This document shows positions 29,236 to 38,234 of a stretch of DNA of 64,000 bases, piece by piece. The stretch comes from Cohnella abietis. Lineage in GTDB: Bacteria; Bacillota; Bacilli; Paenibacillales; Paenibacillaceae. The translations under genes and the position numbers were made by a program. The notes under the pieces were generated by a model that was not told where the DNA came from, made no database searches, and was given only the letters and a program-made list of their open reading frames with translations. Within the stretch, counting starts at the first letter, position 1. Each line of letters opens with the position of its first letter. Location of the stretch: positions 3,508,001-3,572,000 of the forward strand of contig NZ_AP019400.1 in assembly GCF_004295585.1 (NCBI RefSeq), written 5' to 3'.

Positions 29236-29268
29236 CCCCCCCTGGAATGTTACGCTCCAGGGGGTTTG
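29236..29268 (+). terminator. Terminator of the oxidoreductase operon
   Basis: CCCCCTGGA and TCCAGGGGG pair across a 9-nt loop (ATGTTACGC), followed by TTTGTC. Confidence 0.82.
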
Positions 29269-29311
29269 TCATTTGTGAGGAAACTATTGGCGTGGCGGCG
29301 AATTGTCGCAA

Positions 29312-30062
29312 TAGCGAAAGCAGGGCTGGCTGGATTCACTATAAGTTCCGCCGGAGCGCAAAAGGTACCAATAGAGAACGCACGGTTCACTGACGTCCCC
29401 GCCGGAGCGTAAAACGTGCCAATAGAGTACGCACGGTTCACTAACGTCCCCTCTAGAACGGAAAACGTGCCAATAGAGAATGCACAGTTCACTAACGTCC
29501 CTGCCGGAGCACAAAAGGTATCAATAGAGAACGTACGGTTCACTAACGTCCCCTCCGGAGCGCAAAAGGTACCAATAGAGAACGCAGGGTTCACTAACGT
29601 CCCCGCCGGAGCGCAAAAGGTACCAATAGAGAACGCACGGTTCACTAACGTCCCCGCCGGATCGCAAAATGAGCTGATAGAGAACGCAGGGTTCACTAAC
29701 GTCCCCGCCGGAGCGCAAAAGGTACCAATAGAGAACGCACGGTTCACTAACGTCCCCGCCGGATCGCAAAATGAGCTGATAGAGAACGCAGGGTTCACTA
29801 ACGTCCCCGCCGGATCGCAAAATGAGCTGATAGAGAACGCAGGGTTCACTAACGTCCCCGCCGGAGCGCAAAATGAGCTGATAGAGAACGCACGGTTCAC
29901 TAACGTCCCCGCCGGAGCGCAAAAAGTACCGATAGAGAACGCAGGATTCACTAACGGTCCCGCTGGAGCGCAAAAAGTACCGATAGAGAACGCAGGGTTC
30001 ACTAACGGCTGCGCCGGCGGGCAAAACGAGCTGATAGAGAACGCAGGATTCACTATGGGCAC
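29312..30062 (+). repeat. 51-bp tandem repeat array 2 (14 units)
   Basis: Fourteen units whose TAGA element falls at 29372 and then every 51 bp to 30035 without a single length change; a degenerate unit precedes them. Each has AATAGAGAACGCA or GATAGAGAACGCA, then CACTAACG, then a GC-rich part (CCCCGCCGGAGCGC) and a variable GGTACC or GAGCTG segment. The first and last units read CACTATAAG and CACTATGGG instead of CACTAACG. Both strands stay open only because the period is a multiple of three. It sits between convergent genes. Confidence 0.95.
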
Positions 30063-30145
30063 GGTGCGGTAGGTTACCTTAGGTACGCGTTAGTGCGGCG
30101 CGGGGTTTGCGCGCTGGAGGAATTGGTAGTGGATCGGGCGTATTG

Positions 30146-30650
30146 AGGGTTTGAAGTATTTGAAGTATTTGAAGTATTTGAAGTATTTGAAGTATTTGAA
30201 GGGTATGGAGGGTATGGAGGGTATGGAGGGTATGGAGGGTATGGAGGGTATGGAGGGTATGGAGGGTATGGAGGGTATGGAGGGTATGGAGGGTATGGAG
30301 GGTATGGAGGGTATGGAGGGTATGGAGGGTATGGAGGGTATGGAGGGTATGGAGGGTATGGAGGGTATAGAGGGTATGGAGGGTATGGAGAGTATGGAGG
30401 GTATAGAGAGTATAGAGGGTATAGAGAGTATAGAGGGTATAGAGGGTATAGAGGGTATAGAGGGTATAGAGGGTATAGAGGGTATAGAGGGTATAGAGGG
30501 TATAGAGGGTATAGAGGGTATAGAGGGTATAGAGGGTATAGAGGGTATAGAGGGTATAGAGGGTATAGAGAGTATAGAGAGTATAGAGAGTATAGAGGGT
30601 ATTGAGGTATGGAAGGTAAAAGGAGAGTAATGGAGAGTATAGAGAGTATA
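30146..30650 (+). repeat. 9-bp minisatellite in three blocks
   Basis: Six copies of TTGAAGTAT are followed by about 19 copies of GGGTATGGA, a mixed zone, and about 25 copies of GGGTATAGA with a few GAGTATAGA variants. One strand is purine-rich throughout. It would read as GMEGMEG/GIEGIEG on one strand and LYTLYT on the other, but no ribosome site precedes either. It lies 80 bp after array 2 and is likely prone to length change. Confidence 0.95.
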
Positions 30651-30703
30651 GAGGGGTATCTAGGGTAGCGTGCGTTCGCTGTTGACCGCCCCGCCGCCCC
30701 AAC

Positions 30704-31651
30704 CTACACAGAATCAGTGTAAACGAGCTCTTTAAATAGCTGATAAGGAAGAAAAGATTGTTTGTACAGTGAACTTGCGAAGGTAACAATCAATTGTTGC
30801 TCGGGAACAATGAAAATATATTGGCCACCGAAGCCCATGGCGAAGTAGGTTGTGGGAATAACCGGTTTCCCTGACTGATTACTTAGTATCCACCAATGGT
30901 AACCGTAGGAGCCGACGTCATCATAGGTGTGGAATCGTGGGGCGACGCTTTTATCAATCCAATCCTCTGGAACGATTGGTACGTCAGCTATGCGACCTTT
31001 GCTCAGCATCAGTTGACCGAGCTTCATCAGATCAGCGGCTTTAAGTGATAAGCTAAACCCACCAATGGTAATTCCATTAGCGTCGGCGTGCCACAGATAT
31101 TCCTGTATCCCCAGCGGCTTAAACAAGAACTGTTCCGCGTATTGAGCTGTTGTCATCCCAGTAACCTTTTGTAAGATGGCGCTAAGCAGTTGAGAGCACC
31201 CTGAATTGTAGATCATACGTGTACCGGGCTCGTCCTTCATAGGGCGCGAAAGCACAAAGCTTACCCAATCCGGACTGTCAATCATAGGCCTCGGCATGCC
31301 GTCCCATTCTCCCCATTCCGGCCAATCCCAGCCTGTCGTCATCGTCAATAGATGCTCAATAGTGAGATTAGATCCTGCAGCACCAACATCCAGCTGGGGA
31401 AAGAAATCAGATAGAGGAGTATGGACTCCCTCAAGCTGCTTGCGATCAATCGCAATTCCGATCAGAAGTGAGAGTATGCTTTTCGTTATGGAGTTAATCT
31501 TGTGGAGCTTGTGTGCGGAGTCGGGCTTCCGTTCATGCCTAAAGAGAGACTGATTGCCGATGGAAACCTCGCAATAGTCGATTTTGGTGCTAGTTACCTG
31601 CTGGGCGAAATGATCCATGTTAGCAATTAATCTATGGTGAATTGAATTCAT
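30704..31651 (-). CDS. Class C beta-lactamase-like serine hydrolase
   Basis: A 315-residue penicillin-binding-fold hydrolase. The active-site serine is in SITKSIL (S-x-x-K), the second motif is YNSGCSQ (Y-x-N/S), and a His-Tyr-His/Trp element (YGYHWW) occurs later. There is no signal peptide, so it is unlikely to be a true beta-lactamase; such proteins are often esterases or peptidases. The ATG at 31651 is assumed; GGAG is 12 nt upstream, and an in-frame TTG at 31669 is the alternative. Confidence 0.85.
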   Translation of the reverse strand: MNSIHHRLIANMDHFAQQVTSTKIDYCEVSIGNQSLFRHERKPDSAHKLHKINSITKSILSLLIGIAIDRKQLEGVHTPLSDFFPQLDVGAAGSNLTIEHLLTMTTGWDWPEWGEWDGMPRPMIDSPDWVSFVLSRPMKDEPGTRMIYNSGCSQLLSAILQKVTGMTTAQYAEQFLFKPLGIQEYLWHADANGITIGGFSLSLKAADLMKLGQLMLSKGRIADVPIVPEDWIDKSVAPRFHTYDDVGSYGYHWWILSNQSGKPVIPTTYFAMGFGGQYIFIVPEQQLIVTFASSLYKQSFLPYQLFKELVYTDSV

Positions 31652-31686
31652 ATGCTGGGTATGCTCCAAGTCGTATAAGGATGAAA

Positions 31687-32199
31687 TTAAGTATCAGGGA
31701 AAAGAGAAGCTTCCTTGCGACCATTCACAGTCAGCAGCTCCGTAACCTTCTGCATTCGCAAGCATTCATGGGGCTTGAGATCACGTTGAAAATAACCGTA
31801 CATGTACGCTGCTTCTGTAAAAACAAGGCTTGGATAACAGACGACCTGTTGATGAGAGTAAGGATTATCGATTAAAATTTGCCACTCTCCGTCTCTTAGT
31901 GATGGCGATATTGCACTTAATGCTTCATTTTTGGCCACGAAAATAATGTTGAACTGTTCCCAAATGGTGTTCCAGGAAGGGCTGAATTGCTCAGGAGTGG
32001 GAAAGAGGGCCGACGCTCGGTCAAGCTTTAAGCGGTAAAGCTGCTTATCCTCATCAGAATAGCTTTTTAATCCGCCACGAAAATCTTCAATAAAGGTGTA
32101 AAAAGCAAAATAACCTGCCGTTTCCATAGCCAATCTAAATGTTTGCTCTGATTCCTGCTGAGTGAGTTGCATATAATAGTGGAAGGTCAACTCAGACAT
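31687..32199 (-). CDS. Hypothetical protein, 170 residues
   Basis: No family recognised. Soluble, aromatic-rich protein (AGYFAFYTFIEDFRGG, AAYMYGYFQRDL) with a C-terminal helix. GAGGAG precedes the ATG on the minus strand. The 35-bp gap to the serine hydrolase downstream suggests the two form one transcript. Confidence 0.65.
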   Translation of the reverse strand: MSELTFHYYMQLTQQESEQTFRLAMETAGYFAFYTFIEDFRGGLKSYSDEDKQLYRLKLDRASALFPTPEQFSPSWNTIWEQFNIIFVAKNEALSAISPSLRDGEWQILIDNPYSHQQVVCYPSLVFTEAAYMYGYFQRDLKPHECLRMQKVTELLTVNGRKEASLFPDT

Positions 32200-32283
32200 A
32201 CCTGACAGCTCCTCAATAGAGATATTATGGAAACAATCTTTGAATATTATACCGTATGGTGTGGCATTGCGCCTGGCTTTTTA

Positions 32284-32292
32284 TGATATAAT
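32284..32292 (+). promoter_or_regulatory. Extended -10 promoter
   Basis: TGATATAAT matches TG-n-TATAAT. A good -35 box is missing at the right distance (TTGCGC is only 14 nt away), consistent with an extended -10 promoter. The 174-residue gene starts about 50 bp further on. Confidence 0.5.
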
Positions 32293-32344
32293 GGAAAACA
32301 ATGCGCATGTCGGTGGATCGCTTTATGGGAGGGAAACACAAAAG

Positions 32345-32869
32345 ATGAGTCGGCGTTTTGTCATTGAGGCTGTAATGATTGCCATCTACGGGCAACTGCT
32401 TCTGCCGAAACGTCCTGTAGAATACAGGATACCGTATACTTCGGTAATGGAGCTCTATGATATGAAGGATAGTCCTGATCCAGTTATGCCGGAATCAGAA
32501 GATGATGCCTATGTTAAAGGGAAAATCGGAGAAATGATTAGTTACTTCGAGGATCCGTTTAATAAGAAGAAAATAGAGCGTGCTCTTATGGCACCTTGGC
32601 GTGAAAGCCCGCCACTCCCTATTAACGATAGGGTTACATTCGTAATCGTTAACGCTTCTGAAAATATGCAGTATGGGGAATTGTTTGATCCCATTGAAAC
32701 AGAAGTCATTCTGATGTCGCTTCGTTTGGAATGTCCGATATTAACCGATCAGATTGAATTTCAGGACAAAGCGGTACAGAATGCCATTCCAGTGCAATTG
32801 TTTGATATCGACGACTTTGAATTCGCTGTTGAAGAGGATACCGAATCGACGGGAGAACAGACTGAATAA
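32345..32869 (+). CDS. Conserved-type hypothetical protein, 174 residues
   Basis: The protein starts MSRRFVIEAVMIAIYGQLL and ends in an acidic tail (DIDDFEFAVEEDTESTG). It lacks membrane helices and nucleotide-binding motifs. I recall similar Paenibacillus proteins under inconsistent names, so I give no function. ATG 32345 has GGGAGGG upstream at about 11 nt; the longer frame from 32240 lacks a ribosome site and would begin before the -10 box. Confidence 0.65.
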   Translation: MSRRFVIEAVMIAIYGQLLLPKRPVEYRIPYTSVMELYDMKDSPDPVMPESEDDAYVKGKIGEMISYFEDPFNKKKIERALMAPWRESPPLPINDRVTFVIVNASENMQYGELFDPIETEVILMSLRLECPILTDQIEFQDKAVQNAIPVQLFDIDDFEFAVEEDTESTGEQTE

Positions 32870-32871
32870 AG

Positions 32872-32897
32872 AAGCTGCCGAGAATCTCGGCAGCTTT
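32872..32897 (+). terminator. Rho-independent terminator
   Basis: AAGCTGCCGAGA-AT-CTCGGCAGCTTTT is a tight 11-12-bp stem with four T. Confidence 0.85.
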
Positions 32898-32920
32898 TGC
32901 GTCAATCGGAGGGGATGTTT

Positions 32921-34885
32921 TTGGTAAAATCATTTGCCCGGTGGATGGCAAAAAGACTGCATAAGCAGCAAAAGATAGAGCAAGCTCTTCGTTGGTATGA
33001 TAAATGGGGAATCAATCAAATGACCCTAGACGAACAGGTCGAATATGCTGCGCTACTTTACGAAAATGGTAAATCTGAACAGGCAGTAGATGTGCTATCT
33101 GCTACTCTTAAGAGAGAAGCACACCCACATGCGTATGAACGACGTGCTCATATTTACAATGAGATGGGACTAGACGAGCAAGCAATCGCTGATTTGAACG
33201 AAGCTATAAAGCTGGATTCGAAGCCTTATATTTATTGGTATACAAGGGCGATTTCTCATCACGATCGAGGTGAGTATGACGAGGCAGTTCGAGATTTCAA
33301 GGAAGCTTTGAATAGAAGAGAAAATTCTAAAGCATCGACTCATTATGAGCTAGGTAACGTATATGTGAAGCTTGGCAGCTATGCTGAGGCAGAAGCAAGC
33401 TATCGACAAGCCATTTCTGAACCATCTAAAGCTATTCCACATTACTACTATCGGCTAGCCCATGTCTTAGAAAAGCTGGATAGAGTGGAAGAGGCCCAAG
33501 CTGCATTGGCGGAAGGAATTGCTCTACAGGATAAATGGCACCAGCTTAAAAATCAGGGTGCGGAGCAGCTTAAGGAAAGAACGAATTATTCTCATGCAGC
33601 CGTAGCAAGCTTTATTAAGGGCGTGCAAGAGGAGTTTGGCTTCCGGTTATTTGAATCTAGACTATTAGAAGCTAGGGGCGAGCTTAACGCGGCCTTAGCT
33701 TCCATAGATATAGCGATTGAGAATTACCCAAGCGCAGCTGAGCTGCAGCTTCGCAAAGGTGGTCTGCTCAGACAGCTCGACCGCTTTGAGGAAGCTGTGG
33801 ATGTTCTTACACAATTAAAAGACAACAATCCACTCTGGCTTCCAGCCTACATGGAGCTAAGTGCGACATTCCGATCGAAGGGGATGTACTCGGAAGTCAT
33901 CCAGGTGCTTGAGGCCGCTAAAGAACATTTTCCAGGGCACACTGTTGTTCGTTATTGGTTAGCAGACGCTTACAGGGAAGCGGGCAAAACGGGTGAAGCG
34001 CAGACAGAGAGCGATGCATTGACGGCTATGGAGCCAGATGATCCGTTAAATTGGAAGCAAAGGGCAGAATTCGCTATCGATGACGATCGTTATGACGATG
34101 CGGATGAAGCGTATACGAAAGCGTTGCAGCTTGAAGAAACAGCTGATTATTACATGCGTAGAAGCTTCTCCCGTTACATGTCCGACCGCTACGAGGAAGC
34201 GATGATGGATATTCAGTCAGCCGTAAAGCTGGATGAGAGCATCATGAAGGAAAGCAAGACGGCGTACGCTCTAGGAGAGCTGTATGTGGGTATGGGAAAT
34301 TGGGAGCTTGCAGATATCGAATATTCACGAGCTTTGGGAATGGAACCGGATAATTCACAGCTTTATGATCGACGGGCGCGTTGCCGGTTTGCGGCCGATC
34401 GCTTGGTAGATGCGTTAGAGGATTGTAACAAAGGCTTGCAGCTTAACCCTAGTAATACACGTCTTACTTGGCTGAGGGGACTTATCCACTATAGGCTGGA
34501 TGATCATGAGGCGGCTCTTACCGACTCACTCGCATATTCTTTGCTATTACCAGATGATTCTCAAGGGCATTTCAATCTGGGGCTCATCTACAATCAATTA
34601 GATCGACACGATGATGCTATTGCTTCTTTTACTAAAGTAATTAGTTTGAGTCCTTTTGAAGCGCAGGCTTATTTGGAAAGAGCATCCTTGTGGTATCACC
34701 ACTCCTTCGATCGCGTGCGTGCATCAGATGATCTTGCGCAATGGCTGTTATATGCAGGCGGGGAAAAGACCGAGGGGGATCGATTCGCTCTGTTAAACGA
34801 TGTCCGTGGCTTTGATGATGAGATGCGTGAGCGGGCTAAGGAGCAATTCTTGCTTGTTTATGGAAGCAGCCGTTACTTGTCCTAG
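32921..34885 (+). CDS. Tetratricopeptide-repeat protein
   Basis: A 654-residue protein built almost wholly of TPR helices. Recognisable repeats include YERRAHIYNEMGLDEQAIADL, YTRAISHHDRGEYDEAVRDF, YELGNVYVKLGSYAEAEASY and FNLGLIYNQLDRHDDAIASF (each quoted in part), spaced about 34 residues. It has no signal peptide or catalytic domain, so it is likely a cytoplasmic scaffold. The TTG at 32921 lies 8 nt after GGAGG; the ATG at 32915 abuts the same site and is too close. Confidence 0.85.
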   Translation: MVKSFARWMAKRLHKQQKIEQALRWYDKWGINQMTLDEQVEYAALLYENGKSEQAVDVLSATLKREAHPHAYERRAHIYNEMGLDEQAIADLNEAIKLDSKPYIYWYTRAISHHDRGEYDEAVRDFKEALNRRENSKASTHYELGNVYVKLGSYAEAEASYRQAISEPSKAIPHYYYRLAHVLEKLDRVEEAQAALAEGIALQDKWHQLKNQGAEQLKERTNYSHAAVASFIKGVQEEFGFRLFESRLLEARGELNAALASIDIAIENYPSAAELQLRKGGLLRQLDRFEEAVDVLTQLKDNNPLWLPAYMELSATFRSKGMYSEVIQVLEAAKEHFPGHTVVRYWLADAYREAGKTGEAQTESDALTAMEPDDPLNWKQRAEFAIDDDRYDDADEAYTKALQLEETADYYMRRSFSRYMSDRYEEAMMDIQSAVKLDESIMKESKTAYALGELYVGMGNWELADIEYSRALGMEPDNSQLYDRRARCRFAADRLVDALEDCNKGLQLNPSNTRLTWLRGLIHYRLDDHEAALTDSLAYSLLLPDDSQGHFNLGLIYNQLDRHDDAIASFTKVISLSPFEAQAYLERASLWYHHSFDRVRASDDLAQWLLYAGGEKTEGDRFALLNDVRGFDDEMRERAKEQFLLVYGSSRYLS

Positions 34886-34961
34886 CGAGTTTCGTGCATG
34901 GCGGATTTATCGAAAACAACGACTTTTCAACTATAAATCAAACATAAAGGTGGAAGCTCAA

Positions 34962-35873
34962 ATGAGATATAGAACATTAGGTAAAACAGATTTGCGTGTC
35001 TCTGTTGTTGGTATCGGAACCTGGCAGTTCGGCGGGGAATGGGGCAGAACCTATGAGCAGGAAGAGGTCAATGCTATTCTAGGTCGGGGAAAAGAGTTAG
35101 GTATTAACCTCATTGATACTGCGGAATGCTACGGCGATCACTTGTCGGAGTCTCTAATAGGTGAATCCATCCGTGGGAGTCGTGAGGATTGGATCGTGGC
35201 TACTAAGTTCGGTCATCATTTTCACCGTAATTTCGAACGCACGGATGTATATGAAGCTAAGGATGTTGTTAGTCAGCTAGAGCTTAGCTTGAAGGCTCTA
35301 AAGACAGATTATATTGATTTATATCAGTTCCATTCGGGTCCGGATGTCGCCTTTGATAAAGATGAATTGTGGAATATTCTTAATAAGCAAGTAGAGGCTG
35401 GGAAAATCCGTCATTTGGGTATATCCATTGGCTCTAACTTGAACATCCACCAAACCTCGCAGGCTTCGAAGGTAAATGCAGGTGCTATTCAAGTCGTGTA
35501 CAATCGATTGGATCGCAATCCGGAAAAGGAAGTTTTTCCTTCCTGCATAGAACAGAACTTGGGCGTATTGGCACGTGTTCCTCTTGCAAGCGGATTGCTT
35601 AGCGGTAAGTATAAGCCAGGAGCAAAGTTTGCTGCTGATGACGTGAGATCAAGAAGAGATGCAGCTGTACTGGATAAACATATGCAAGAGGTGGAAGCCA
35701 TTAAACGCGATGAAGTTCCTGAAGGAACGGATATGGCAGCTTGGGCGCTCGCTTGGTGCATAAATAATCCTGCTGTGACATCCGTTATTCCAGGCTGTAA
35801 GGACCCTGCGCAGGTTGAAGCGAATGCGGCAGCGATTGAGCTTGTAGAAGCCGGTCATCCGCAGGACGTCTAG
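34962..35873 (+). CDS. Aldo/keto reductase
   Basis: A 303-residue NADPH-dependent AKR with the catalytic Asp-Tyr in DTAECYGDH, Lys in VATKFGHH, and the later segments DLYQFHSG, AGAIQVVYNRLD, RVPLASGLLSGKY and IPGCKDPAQVEANAAA, typical of the YajO/Tas/YhdN group. AAAGGTGG stands upstream of ATG 34962. The gene follows the TPR gene by 76 bp and precedes the CobW GTPase by 51 bp. The physiological carbonyl substrate is not known. Confidence 0.9.
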   Translation: MRYRTLGKTDLRVSVVGIGTWQFGGEWGRTYEQEEVNAILGRGKELGINLIDTAECYGDHLSESLIGESIRGSREDWIVATKFGHHFHRNFERTDVYEAKDVVSQLELSLKALKTDYIDLYQFHSGPDVAFDKDELWNILNKQVEAGKIRHLGISIGSNLNIHQTSQASKVNAGAIQVVYNRLDRNPEKEVFPSCIEQNLGVLARVPLASGLLSGKYKPGAKFAADDVRSRRDAAVLDKHMQEVEAIKRDEVPEGTDMAAWALAWCINNPAVTSVIPGCKDPAQVEANAAAIELVEAGHPQDV

Positions 35874-35924
35874 GTTTTCGATAGGGATATTTCTGGCAAG
35901 CTTCTAAGTGAGGAGATTTTCCGC

Positions 35925-36983
35925 ATGAATGAAAAGGTAGTGCCTGTATACGTAATAACTGGATTTCTCGGAAGCGGGAAATCAACGCTATTAAACCGAA
36001 TTTTAACCGATGCAAAGGCTAAGGGGTTAAAGCCCGCTATAGTTATGAACGAAGTCGGTGACGTAAACGTGGAAGGCCAGCTGATTGAAAAAGATATACC
36101 GATGTCCGAAGTACTCGGAGGCTGTATTTGCTGTACGAGCCGGGGCGATCTTGGACTGGAGCTCGTACAGCTGGCGCAGGAGCACGAGCCTGATGTCATC
36201 TGGATTGAGTCAACAGGCATAGCACAGCCCTTAGAAATTATGGAGGGTGTCACGGAAGCGTCACTGTATGCCAAGCTTGAGCTTAGGAATGTCATTACTG
36301 TTGTAGATGCTCGCCATTTACTGGACAGGCTTCGCATAGGTACGGGCAAGACGTTAAAGTTGATGAAGGAGCAGATCCGCGTAGCGAGCTTCATCATCCT
36401 TAATAAAACGGATTTGGTCCAAGAGCAAGATCTCCTTGAGCTACAAGAAGCGATTAAGGATTTGAATGCCTACGCAAGATTAGCCTTAACAACGAATGCC
36501 GAGCTTGACCCTGATCTTCTCTATGCTGATATCGAGCACAATAGGAGTTTTGAGCAAGAAGCTAGTGAGCATAAGGATGATGAGCATTGCACGCATGAGA
36601 ATTGTAGCCATGAGCACGAGCACGAACATCACGACCACAACCATGAGCACGAGCACAGCTATCATAATCACAGCCACGCCCACAAGCATGGCACTCTTCA
36701 CGATCATGTGAATGTTGTGACCTATTATTTCAAAGGTAAAGTGGACAGTGTAGTGTTCGAAGCTTTTCTGAAGCAGCTGCCCCAAGAAATCTATCGCGCT
36801 AAAGGCATCGTAGCTTTTCAAGATACGGCAAGCTTATTTTTATTTCAGTACGCTTACCGGGAAATTGATTTTTTGAGAATTACACCTCAGAAATCAGTAA
36901 ATAATGTGGCTGTTTTCATTGGTGAAGGCTTTTCCCAAGCTGATTTATTAAATCAGCTCGAGCAATTGGATATAACTAACTAG
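35925..36983 (+). CDS. CobW/COG0523 GTPase, metal chaperone type
   Basis: Walker A GFLGSGKST (13-21), the metal-binding CICC motif (C67, C69, C70) in GGCICCTSRGD, ESTGIAQP and the guanine motif NKTD place it in the CobW_N family. About 60 residues near 205-262 are packed with His, Asp and Glu (HCTHENCSHEHEHEHHDHN), followed by the CobW C-terminal domain. Such proteins deliver zinc or cobalt to enzymes. No Zur box was found in the 51 bp upstream, and no metal gene is adjacent, so the client enzyme is unknown. Confidence 0.9.
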   Translation: MNEKVVPVYVITGFLGSGKSTLLNRILTDAKAKGLKPAIVMNEVGDVNVEGQLIEKDIPMSEVLGGCICCTSRGDLGLELVQLAQEHEPDVIWIESTGIAQPLEIMEGVTEASLYAKLELRNVITVVDARHLLDRLRIGTGKTLKLMKEQIRVASFIILNKTDLVQEQDLLELQEAIKDLNAYARLALTTNAELDPDLLYADIEHNRSFEQEASEHKDDEHCTHENCSHEHEHEHHDHNHEHEHSYHNHSHAHKHGTLHDHVNVVTYYFKGKVDSVVFEAFLKQLPQEIYRAKGIVAFQDTASLFLFQYAYREIDFLRITPQKSVNNVAVFIGEGFSQADLLNQLEQLDITN

Positions 36984-36998
36984 TATCAATTAAACGAT

Positions 36999-37052
36999 AA
37001 AGCACCTAGCGAATGACCAATACAACGGTATTTGCGCAGGTGCTTTTCGTTT
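36999..37052. terminator. Bidirectional terminator
   Basis: AAAGCACCT pairs with AGGTGCTTTT across a loop of about 30 nt and is followed by CGTTTTT. It serves the CobW gene (+) and the ger operon (-). Confidence 0.65.
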
Positions 37053-38234
37053 TTACTTAGAGCTGCTGGAGGTATTTAATTTCATTTTTCTAGACAGATT
37101 GAACATTCCCGATTGAACGATGGCAACCTTCACGTTAACATCACCTATTTGCAGCTGACTTGGCGGAATGCTGCCTGATGCAGTCATATCATTCCAACGG
37201 TTGTATTTTTTGCGATATAGAGTGTGTTCAAGTGCTAATAAATCGGTTTGCTTTTGTATCCCGAATTGGAAGGTTTCGCGGATTTCCTCGCTTATTTTTT
37301 CGCACGCCATTTTCTCAAGCTGCTGTTCCGTTTTTGGAACTAATAATTCATTTAACGCTGCGACAACTTTAACTTTAATGTTGAAGATAGGTTGACCATT
37401 ATTGAAGCTGATTTGGATTTTGGGGTGGGGTGCTGTGAATTTAAGTGAGGCAATATTAACACCGTTCTCTCTTAGAACAACTCTGGAAGCCTGTGATTTG
37501 CGCTCGAGCCATCTGAGACCAAGCAGCTTTTCATGAGAAGTCCATCCTTTAAGCTCATTGTTATACATGGCAAACACGCCGTCTACCTCTAATTTGGGGT
37601 CGGCTTTTTTATTTTCAGCCCATGTATCGTCAGAAATGCTTATAGAGGGGAGAAGCACAGTGTTTCCAGGATCTCTGAAGCCTCTAACAAATTGTGAGAA
37701 TCGCAAAGGGACGACGATTGGACGCTGTTTATAATTGGTTTCCGGTGAATAGAGAATGGAGTTAAGGGGAGAGAGGGAGAAAAAGGGCGTTGTCGTGTAG
37801 ATTTTCTGCAAATCCTTCTTAGTGCCGTAAACCCAAGGGGTATAACGAATTTCTGGATTGCGCATTAATGCATCGAATACAGCAAGCAAATCCCCTTTCT
37901 TAAGCAGGTTTTCAGTGAACACCATGGAGGAGAGATGGCCCCAGAACACGGTCTGCTGCGTTGTTTGGTAGAGCTCAACAACGGCTTCCGAAATAGATAC
38001 GCCCTCAGCATGTCCTACCCAAATGTTAGTCGAGGTGCTTGATTTGCTGTTTCCTTCTGATTTGGCCACATTTGAAAAGTCCAACTGTTGAACATACACA
38101 TGGTATTTATTGTCCCTAAAGTCTATGCCGATTCCTGTGAAATAATTGACATCCTGCAATGATTTAATATCCCAGCAGCCGGACAGCACTAAAGACAATC
38201 CTAACAAAACTAAAACAAATAAATAGCGTTTCAT
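37053..38234 (-). CDS. gerAC: Germinant receptor lipoprotein subunit (Ger(x)C)
   Basis: The signal peptide ends in the lipobox LVLSGC with lipidated C20, followed by WDIKSLQDVNYFTGIGID, typical of GerAC proteins. 393 residues is normal. It anchors to the spore inner membrane with the A and B subunits. Its start shares a base with the stop of the A-subunit gene (TAATG), and it is the last gene of the operon. Which germinant the receptor detects cannot be told. Confidence 0.93.
   Translation of the reverse strand: MKRYLFVLVLLGLSLVLSGCWDIKSLQDVNYFTGIGIDFRDNKYHVYVQQLDFSNVAKSEGNSKSSTSTNIWVGHAEGVSISEAVVELYQTTQQTVFWGHLSSMVFTENLLKKGDLLAVFDALMRNPEIRYTPWVYGTKKDLQKIYTTTPFFSLSPLNSILYSPETNYKQRPIVVPLRFSQFVRGFRDPGNTVLLPSISISDDTWAENKKADPKLEVDGVFAMYNNELKGWTSHEKLLGLRWLERKSQASRVVLRENGVNIASLKFTAPHPKIQISFNNGQPIFNIKVKVVAALNELLVPKTEQQLEKMACEKISEEIRETFQFGIQKQTDLLALEHTLYRKKYNRWNDMTASGSIPPSQLQIGDVNVKVAIVQSGMFNLSRKMKLNTSSSSK

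Noticed and set aside
29250..30072. Open frames on both strands over array 2 (270, 218 and 167 codons)
   Set aside because: Three overlapping frames are open at once; no ribosome sites; the plus-strand frame starts inside a repeat unit.
30079..30789. Open frames encoding LYTLYT or GMEGME/GIEGIE repeats
   Set aside because: Direct result of a 9-bp minisatellite; the minus frame begins inside the serine-hydrolase gene and neither has a ribosome site.
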